This document shows positions 8,256-12,530 of a DNA stretch of 20,250 nucleotides, in pieces. Position numbers and translations under genes: made by a program. The notes beneath the pieces were generated by a model. The model searched no databases and was not told the origin of the DNA. It worked only from the letters and a program-made list of their open reading frames with translations. The stretch's first letter is position 1; each line of letters starts with the position of its first letter. The DNA comes from an uncultured Lachnospiraceae bacterium (GTDB lineage Bacteria > Bacillota > Clostridia > Lachnospirales > Lachnospiraceae), in contig CAKRIL010000048.1 of the NCBI GenBank assembly GCA_934343915.1, forward strand, positions 1 through 20,250. The letters run 5' to 3'.

Positions 8256-8345
8256 ATGGACAGTTGCGACAGTATTGGTCGAAGTATTATCTGCGGTGGC
8301 AGACATATGAATATCATGACGCAGCTTGTCGTGTGTGTACACTAA
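8256..8345 (+). CDS. Candidate leader peptide ORF of the mgtE attenuator (29 aa)
   Basis: A 29-codon ORF, ATG 8256 to TAA 8343-8345, with an almost ideal ribosome site AGGAGGTG 6 bases upstream. The peptide begins MDSCDSIGRSIICGG and ends QLVVCVH: rich in Cys, Ile, Val and Ser, and without runs of a single amino acid. Codons 12-16 contain the antiterminator strand (8290-8303), and the stop lies just before the second leader hairpin closes (8318-8324 with 8347-8353). That placement is what a translation-coupled attenuator needs. I do not recognise the peptide, and it does not resemble the Pro/acidic MgtL peptide of enterobacteria. It could instead be incidental to an RNA-only switch. Confidence 0.5.
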   Translation: MDSCDSIGRSIICGGRHMNIMTQLVVCVH

Positions 8346-8382
8346 CCTGCGTCTGTTTCATGTTGCCTTTTGCCGCCGCAGA
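8290..8382 (+). promoter_or_regulatory. Predicted antiterminator pairing in the mgtE leader
   Basis: Bases 8290-8303 can pair with 8369-8382 in 14 consecutive pairs, two of them G-U. The second strand contains the whole 5' arm of the intrinsic terminator (8371-8380), so the two structures exclude each other. The intervening loop holds a 7-bp perfect hairpin, GACGCAG (8318-8324) with CTGCGTC (8347-8353). Confidence 0.65.
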
Positions 8383-8399
8383 GATGTGGCGGTATTTTT
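8371..8399 (+). terminator. Attenuator terminator upstream of mgtE
   Basis: TGCCGCCGCA (8371-8380) pairs with TGTGGCGGTA (8385-8394) in 10 bp with two G-U pairs and a GAGA (GNRA) loop, followed by five T. It lies 70 bases before the mgtE start with no complete long gene in front, so it must end or regulate the leader transcript. Confidence 0.8.
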
Positions 8400-8468
8400 A
8401 TGCTTAAATCGGGATAAGTTTAGGCGGACGGAATACCGGAGAAAATATTTTCAAAGGGAGGCAGTGTG

Positions 8469-9863
8469 ATGACAAAGAAAATTTTGAGTGAACACAATTT
8501 TGTAGACGAGATTTTAAAGCTGTTCCGCACACCGATGAAGCAGGCGGAGCTGCTTGATAAATTGTCGGATTACCATGAAAACGATATAGCGGAGGCATTC
8601 GAAGAGCTCTCTGAGGAGGAGAGAAAGAAGCTGTATCCGATTCTCGGTGCGGAGCGCGTGGCGGAGATTATAAGCTACATTGAGGATCCGGACGAGTACC
8701 TGAAGGAGATTGGCATGGACAGGGCTGCGAAGGTCATTTCCTACATGGATTCGGACGACGCGGTCGACGTTCTCGATGAATTCGATGATTCGACACAGGA
8801 GAAGCTTGTTAAGCTCCTTGATGAGGATTCAAGCCACGACATCAGGATGATTCTCTCCTATGAGGATGACGAGGCGGGAAGCAGAATGACGACGAACTAT
8901 ATCGTCATACACGACAACCTTACGGTTCGTCAGGCGATGCGCGAGCTTGTGAAGCAGGCGGGAGAGAACGACAATATCTCCACAGTGTATGTGCTTGATG
9001 GGAACGATAAGTTCTGTGGCGCGATAGATTTGAAGGATTTGATAATAGCGAGGGAGAACACACCGCTTGAGGACATAATAAGCGTGTCCTATCCGTATGT
9101 GACCGACCATGAGAAGATAAGTGACTGCATTGAACGACTAAAGGATTACGCAGAGGATTCCATCCCGGTTCTGACGGACGACGGGGAGCTTATCGGAGTA
9201 ATCACAGCACAGGATGTAGTCGAGGCTGTCGATGATGAGATGGGCGAGGATTATGCAAAGCTCGGAGGTCTCACCGAGCAGGAGGATTTGGAGGAGTCGA
9301 CCTTTACAAGTGTAAAAAAGAGACTTCCATGGCTCATAATTCTGCTGTTTTTAGGCATTGGAGTATCCTCAGTTGTCGGAATATTCGAGACAGTTGTTGC
9401 GGTTCTTCCTATTGTAATATGCTTCCAGTCATTAATACTTGATATGGCAGGAAATGTAGGAACGCAGTCACTTGCCGTTACAATCCGCGTTTTAATGGAT
9501 GAGAACCTTTCGGCAGTGGAGAAGCTAAAGCTTGTCGGTAAAGAGGCGCGTGTCGGATTCTCGAACGGAATGATTCTCGGAGTATTATCGTTTGCATTTA
9601 TCGGTGTATATATATGGCTCTTTAAGCACAATCCGGCGGGATACTCATTTATGATATCAGGCTGTGTAGGACTGGCACTCATGGCTGCAATGGTTATATC
9701 AAGCCTTGTCGGCACACTTGTGCCGATGCTTTTCCACAAGATTAAGATTGATCCCGCCGTAGCGTCGGGACCGCTCATAACAACGGTGAATGACCTGGTT
9801 GCGGTTATTGCATACTACGGTCTGGTGTGGATACTGCTCATAGATGTGCTGCACCTTGCGTAA
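8469..9863 (+). CDS. mgtE: Magnesium transporter MgtE
   Basis: Mg2+ channel/transporter of 464 aa in the cell membrane. The layout is complete: a helical MgtE N domain (about 20-125, with repeated hydrophobic/acidic helices), two CBS domains (about 135-195 and 200-258) that sense intracellular Mg2+, a connecting helix, and five membrane segments from about residue 285. Conserved membrane motifs are LILDMAGNVGTQSLA (322-336) and IDPAVASGPLITTVNDL (427-443), whose acidic residues line the ion path in the family. I choose ATG 8469 because AGGGAGG ends 7 bases upstream; a GTG at 8466 is immediately before it. It is monocistronic between the leader attenuator and terminator 9864-9899. Expression is probably controlled by the leader. 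Confidence 0.95.
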   Translation: MTKKILSEHNFVDEILKLFRTPMKQAELLDKLSDYHENDIAEAFEELSEEERKKLYPILGAERVAEIISYIEDPDEYLKEIGMDRAAKVISYMDSDDAVDVLDEFDDSTQEKLVKLLDEDSSHDIRMILSYEDDEAGSRMTTNYIVIHDNLTVRQAMRELVKQAGENDNISTVYVLDGNDKFCGAIDLKDLIIARENTPLEDIISVSYPYVTDHEKISDCIERLKDYAEDSIPVLTDDGELIGVITAQDVVEAVDDEMGEDYAKLGGLTEQEDLEESTFTSVKKRLPWLIILLFLGIGVSSVVGIFETVVAVLPIVICFQSLILDMAGNVGTQSLAVTIRVLMDENLSAVEKLKLVGKEARVGFSNGMILGVLSFAFIGVYIWLFKHNPAGYSFMISGCVGLALMAAMVISSLVGTLVPMLFHKIKIDPAVASGPLITTVNDLVAVIAYYGLVWILLIDVLHLA

Positions 9864-9899
9864 AAAATGTCCCATATCAAATTGATATGGGACATTTTT
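9864..9899. terminator. Two-way terminator after mgtE
   Basis: TGTCCCATATCAA and TTGATATGGGACA form a perfect inverted repeat around a single A, flanked by A-run and T-run. It should end mgtE transcription and also transcription from the small minus-strand unit at 9911-9988. Confidence 0.9.
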
Positions 9900-9910
9900 A
9901 AGGGGATAAA

Positions 9911-9988
9911 TCAAAGTCTGCCAAGTTCATCCTTCAGATTGCGGTTAATGTCAATGTAGCGCTCTACCTTAATTTTTTTATCATCCAT
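9911..9988 (-). CDS. Candidate 25-aa small protein
   Basis: On the minus strand, ATG (9986-9988) to TGA (9911-9913) encodes a 25-residue charged peptide beginning MDDKKIKVERYIDINRN. A clear ribosome site AGGAG (9997-10001) is 8 bases upstream. A minus-strand promoter (-10 TATAAT at 10043-10038, -35 TTGTCC at 10066-10061, 17-base spacer) and the symmetric terminator 9864-9899 complete a transcription unit of about 165 nt. There is no signal or membrane segment. I do not recognise the peptide; it could be the visible part of a regulatory RNA. The coding claim rests on start, ribosome site and flanking signals only. Confidence 0.45.
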   Translation of the reverse strand: MDDKKIKVERYIDINRNLKDELGRL

Positions 9989-10016
9989 AGCGTTTTCTCC
10001 TAAATAAAAAAAGTTT

Positions 10017-10066
10017 TTGACCGAAATAATAATATGTATTATAATATATGAAATGTTTACGGACAA
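10017..10066. promoter_or_regulatory. Overlapping divergent promoters
   Basis: Plus strand: TTGACC (10017-10022), 17 bases, TATAAT (10040-10045), reading towards the diguanylate cyclase. Minus strand: TTGTCC (10066-10061), 17 bases, TATAAT (10043-10038), reading towards the 25-aa ORF. The two -10 boxes share four bases in ATTATAAT, so polymerase could occupy only one at a time. Confidence 0.6.
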
Positions 10067-10095
10067 TGAAATTTAGCTATTTAACGGAGGTATAG

Positions 10096-10129
10096 TGTGA
10101 AAAATATGCCTGACAGCATATTTCTCACA
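10096..10129 (+). promoter_or_regulatory. Hairpin over the leader ORF start
   Basis: TGTGA-A-AAATATGC pairs with GCATATTT-C-TCACA (13 pairs, one A/C mismatch, 6-nt loop). It has no T-run, so it is not a terminator. It contains the GTG start of the 22-codon ORF and begins 6 bases after its ribosome site. Confidence 0.6.
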
Positions 10130-10165
10130 CCTGCTCACGACAAATCGCTTGGAAATGAGGGGTAA
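10097..10165 (+). CDS. Candidate 22-aa leader ORF coupled to the diguanylate cyclase
   Basis: GTG 10097 to TAA 10163-10165, 22 codons, with ribosome site GGAGG (10086-10090) 6 bases upstream. The peptide starts MKNMPDSIFLTPAHDKSLGN. Its stop is one base before ATG 10167 of the diguanylate cyclase, whose ribosome site GAGGGG lies inside the last codons. The start codon is in the 5' arm of a strong hairpin (10096-10129). This spacing suggests translational coupling. No homolog recognised. Confidence 0.4.
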   Translation: MKNMPDSIFLTPAHDKSLGNEG

Positions 10166-10166
10166 A

Positions 10167-11234
10167 ATGATAGTAAATGATGCGGAGAGCAGGGAACATA
10201 AGCGGTTCAGTGCTGTATCCAGAGTAATCCAGAGCATTCTTATTTCGGCACTTATAGTGCTTGTTGTCATTATGATGATTCAGATAAAACACCTTCAGGG
10301 AACGGCGCGTGTAATAAATTATGCCGGTCTTGTGCGCGGTGCGACGCAAAGGCTTGTGAAGCTTGAGATAATCGGAGTCCGTGATGATGAGCTTGTGCAG
10401 TATCTGGATGATATTCTGGAAGATTTGAAATATGATGATGGCAGCTATGGGCTCGTGAGTCTGAAGGATGCGAATTATCAGGGCAAGCTTGACAGCCTGA
10501 CAGACTATTGGGAAAAATTAAAAAAAGAGATTAGGAAGGCAAGAGACTGTGGCTATGAAGCCACCGACATAGTGGCAATGAGTGAGACATACTTCCGGCT
10601 TGCAGATGAGGTCGTATCGGCGGCAGAGGCTTACTCGAATAAAGCGGCAAAAACGATGAGGCTCGTAGAGTTTTTGTCGACTGTGGATATGCTTATACTG
10701 TTCCTGCTCATTATAGAGCAGTCACTTTCTTCCATGCGGATAATCAGGAAGAACAGGATACTTGAGCAGAAGGCATATATAGATGTGCATACGGGGATTC
10801 CTAATAAGAGCAAGTGTGAGGAGCTGTTTAGTGACATGTCATTTATAACAGAACCGACAGCCTGTCTGATGTTCGATCTTAACAATCTTAAGAGTGCGAA
10901 TGATACGCTGGGACATTCGGCAGGTGACCAGCTTATTGCGAGCTTTGCGAGAGTGCTGAGAAATGTAATCCCGGCAAAGGATTTTGTGGGAAGGTACGGC
11001 GGTGATGAGTTCGTTGTGATTCTGTACAATATTACAGAGAATACCGTGAACAATGTGCTTACACAGCTGCGTAATGAGGTTAAACAGTTTAACGGATGTG
11101 GAAATAATATTCCGATAAGCTACGCACAGGGCTGGGCTGTGTCTACGGATTACACGGACTGCACGCTCAGAACTCTGTTTGACAAGGCAGACCACTTCAT
11201 GTATTCGAATAAGGTGAGAGTGAAGTCGGAGTAG
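10167..11234 (+). CDS. Membrane-bound diguanylate cyclase (GGDEF)
   Basis: Makes c-di-GMP from two GTP at the inner face of the membrane. It is 355 aa from ATG 10167, preferred because GAGGGG is directly upstream; ATG 10155 and TTG 10149 are in frame but poorly supported. Membrane segments are at about 20-40 and 167-184, enclosing a helical extracytoplasmic sensor of about 125 residues with a PilJ/type IV nitrate-sensor look (INYAGLVRGATQRLVKLEI). The GGDEF domain covers about 200-350, with metal-binding Asp237 in FDLNNLK, NDTLGHSAGDQLI and an intact GRYGGDEF (275-282). The inhibitory I-site RxxD is PAKD (269-272), so Arg is missing and product inhibition of that type is unlikely. It is probably active. 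Two upstream signals, a divergent promoter and a coupled ORF, suggest regulated expression. Confidence 0.9.
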   Translation: MIVNDAESREHKRFSAVSRVIQSILISALIVLVVIMMIQIKHLQGTARVINYAGLVRGATQRLVKLEIIGVRDDELVQYLDDILEDLKYDDGSYGLVSLKDANYQGKLDSLTDYWEKLKKEIRKARDCGYEATDIVAMSETYFRLADEVVSAAEAYSNKAAKTMRLVEFLSTVDMLILFLLIIEQSLSSMRIIRKNRILEQKAYIDVHTGIPNKSKCEELFSDMSFITEPTACLMFDLNNLKSANDTLGHSAGDQLIASFARVLRNVIPAKDFVGRYGGDEFVVILYNITENTVNNVLTQLRNEVKQFNGCGNNIPISYAQGWAVSTDYTDCTLRTLFDKADHFMYSNKVRVKSE

Positions 11235-11243
11235 GATGACTTT

Positions 11244-11286
11244 AATGAAGCGTATGGCAGATTATTCACCTGTCATACGCTTCATT
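11244..11286. terminator. Convergent-gene hairpin overlapping the metallopeptidase 3' end
   Basis: AATGAAGCGTATG (11244-11256) and CATACGCTTCATT (11274-11286) are a perfect 13-bp inverted repeat, extended by CAG/CTG. It lies between the convergent cyclase and metallopeptidase genes and its right arm encodes the last residues of the latter. The flanking T/A runs are short, so efficiency is uncertain. Confidence 0.6.
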
Positions 11287-11855
11287 ATTTCATTGCCGTG
11301 GGTTTTAAGCCATTTTTCCTGTTCCGCATAGCCGGGAAGAATCCTTGCAACCTCATTCCAAAAGCGCCCTGAGTGGTTCATTTCCTTTCGGTGGCACAGC
11401 TCATGCACCACGACATAGTCGATTACCTCAGGGGGAGTGAGCATGAGGAGACAGTTGAAATTAAGGTTTCCCCTGTTGCTGCAGCTTCCCCAGCGTGTGC
11501 GCTGGTTTCTTATGGTTATACGCCCATAGGTGACGCCGACGAGCGGTGCGAAGTGAGCCGCACGCTCGGGAATGTAGGTGCAGGCTTTATCGGCAAGCTT
11601 CTTAATCTCATCGTTTGAGAGCTTTTTAACAGGCGGTGCGTCATTGCACTGTCTGCTTTTTTGTTCCAGCTTTCTAAGATGTTCCACTATCCAATCGGCG
11701 CGGGCTGATATGAACTGTTCAATATAGCTGCCGGAAGCCTGATACGGAGCGCGGACGATAACGCGCATATCGGGACGGATTTCTATGGCAAGGGTTTTTC
11801 TGGAGCTTCTTATAATTTCAATTCTTATATCGGATCTGCCGATGGGGGTATTCAT
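11262..11855 (-). CDS. YgjP-like zinc metallopeptidase (DUF45)
   Basis: Predicted cytosolic zinc metallopeptidase of 197 aa, family PF01863. The zinc motif is HELCH (151-155), with a third ligand His161 in MNHSGRFW. The family signature RTRWGSCS (119-126) precedes it, followed by GNLNFNCLLMLTPPEVIDYVVVHE. The N-terminal part (DIRIEIIRSSRKTLAIEI and VRAPYQAS) is typical of the family. The start is supported by AAGGAG on the minus strand (11868-11863), 7 bases before ATG. By family, such genes occur near restriction systems or as stand-alone genes with unknown substrates; here nothing nearby suggests a partner. A minus-strand TATAAT lies in 11925-11935, but its -35 box is weak. Confidence 0.9.
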   Translation of the reverse strand: MNTPIGRSDIRIEIIRSSRKTLAIEIRPDMRVIVRAPYQASGSYIEQFISARADWIVEHLRKLEQKSRQCNDAPPVKKLSNDEIKKLADKACTYIPERAAHFAPLVGVTYGRITIRNQRTRWGSCSNRGNLNFNCLLMLTPPEVIDYVVVHELCHRKEMNHSGRFWNEVARILPGYAEQEKWLKTHGNEIMKRMTGE

Positions 11856-11966
11856 GGATGTTCTCCTTTGGAATGTTTTTATATAGCCTTTCTGCTGCTT
11901 TTAAATGTAATACTTATCGGTTATTATATCAAGCCGGAATGTTTAGAAAAATTTTATGAATAGCTG

Positions 11967-11995
11967 TTGCGATTGAAAAGCCACAATGTTATAAT
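11967..11995 (+). promoter_or_regulatory. Promoter of the DUF6110/P-type ATPase unit
   Basis: TTGCGA (11967-11972), a 17-base spacer and a perfect TATAAT (11990-11995). The start would be near 12002, leaving a leader of about 137 nt. Confidence 0.65.
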
Positions 11996-12010
11996 AACGG
12001 CTGAAAAAAA

Positions 12011-12115
12011 GTGTGCGCCATAACTAACTGCAAATATACCAGACTATCCGCAGGTGTATAAGACTATCTGCGGATGCATGCGGCTACCTGTTGGCACACA
12101 CAGGAAAATACACCT
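12011..12115 (+). promoter_or_regulatory. Structured 5' leader of the DUF6110/P-type ATPase unit
   Basis: GTGTGCGCCA (12011-12020) pairs with TGGCACACAC (12092-12101) with one mismatch, enclosing a perfect hairpin ATCCGCAG (12046-12053)/CTGCGGAT (12068-12075). The hairpin loop GTGTAT (12054-12059) can pair with ATACAC (12108-12113), a possible pseudoknot ending 12 bases before the ribosome site of the first gene. AGACTATC is repeated 20 bases apart (12041, 12061). No known riboswitch class recognised. Confidence 0.45.
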
Positions 12116-12138
12116 ATAGAATATGGAGGTACATAGCT

Positions 12139-12462
12139 ATGAGTAAGTCAAAGATTAACTGGGGCAAAACAGGCCTTTTTGCAGCGGGTGTTGCATTCGG
12201 TACGGCAGGCATAAAGATTTTATCAAGCAAGGACGCAAAGAAGCTCTATACTAACTGCACGGCGGCAGTTCTTAGAGCTAAGGATTTTGTGATGAAGACG
12301 GTCTCTACAGTTTCGGAAAACTGCAGTGACATCTACTCGGATGCAAAGAGCATTAACGAGGACAGAGCCGCTAAGGAGGAGGCAGTTTTCGAGGATTTTG
12401 CCGATGATTTCTCTGAGGTTAAGAACGAAGAGGAAGTAAAAGAGGAGACTAAGGCTGAGTAA
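12139..12462 (+). CDS. DUF6110-like small protein
   Basis: A 107-aa protein of unknown function. I start it at ATG 12139, which has GGAGG (12125-12129) upstream; the frame is open to TTG 12091 but that start lacks a ribosome site and lies in the structured leader. The N-terminus (NWGKTGLFAAGVAFGTAGIKIL) contains a Gly/Ala-rich stretch that may be a short membrane segment. The middle has two Cys (40 and 62) and the C-terminal 40 residues are highly acidic (EEAVFEDFADDFSEVKNEEE). From memory, DUF6110 proteins with this N-terminus are encoded just before P-type metal ATPases in gut Clostridia, and that is the arrangement here. A role as metal chaperone or ATPase partner is inference. A terminator-like hairpin separates it from the ATPase. 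Confidence 0.75.
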   Translation: MSKSKINWGKTGLFAAGVAFGTAGIKILSSKDAKKLYTNCTAAVLRAKDFVMKTVSTVSENCSDIYSDAKSINEDRAAKEEAVFEDFADDFSEVKNEEEVKEETKAE

Positions 12463-12469
12463 GAGAAGT

Positions 12470-12502
12470 GGGACAGGGGTCTGATACCGTGTCCCTTTTT
12501 TT
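12470..12502 (+). terminator. Terminator between the DUF6110 gene and the P-type ATPase
   Basis: GGGACA (12470-12475) pairs with TGTCCC (12490-12495), with inner GGT/ACC, followed by seven T (12496-12502). It lies 28 bases before the ATPase ATG with no evident promoter between, so it probably acts as a partial terminator setting a higher level of the small protein. Confidence 0.7.
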
Positions 12503-12530
12503 CTGAAAAGCAGAATGGAGCTGTTTTGTT

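Noticed and set aside
8186..8470. M-box (ykoK) Mg2+ riboswitch upstream of mgtE
   Set aside because: I could not find the conserved M-box core by eye; an Infernal search is needed for certainty. The leader looks like an ORF-linked attenuator instead.
9251..9778. 175-codon open frame on the minus strand inside mgtE
   Set aside because: It lies wholly opposite a clear MgtE gene, and its product matches no family I know.
11373..11618. 81-codon plus-strand frame over the metallopeptidase
   Set aside because: It is opposite the HELCH-containing coding sequence and has no ribosome site or recognisable product.
12074..12136. 20-codon ORF in the ATPase-unit leader ending two bases before ATG 12139
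   Set aside because: The ending position is suggestive, but there is no ribosome site before ATG 12074 and it lies within the structured leader.
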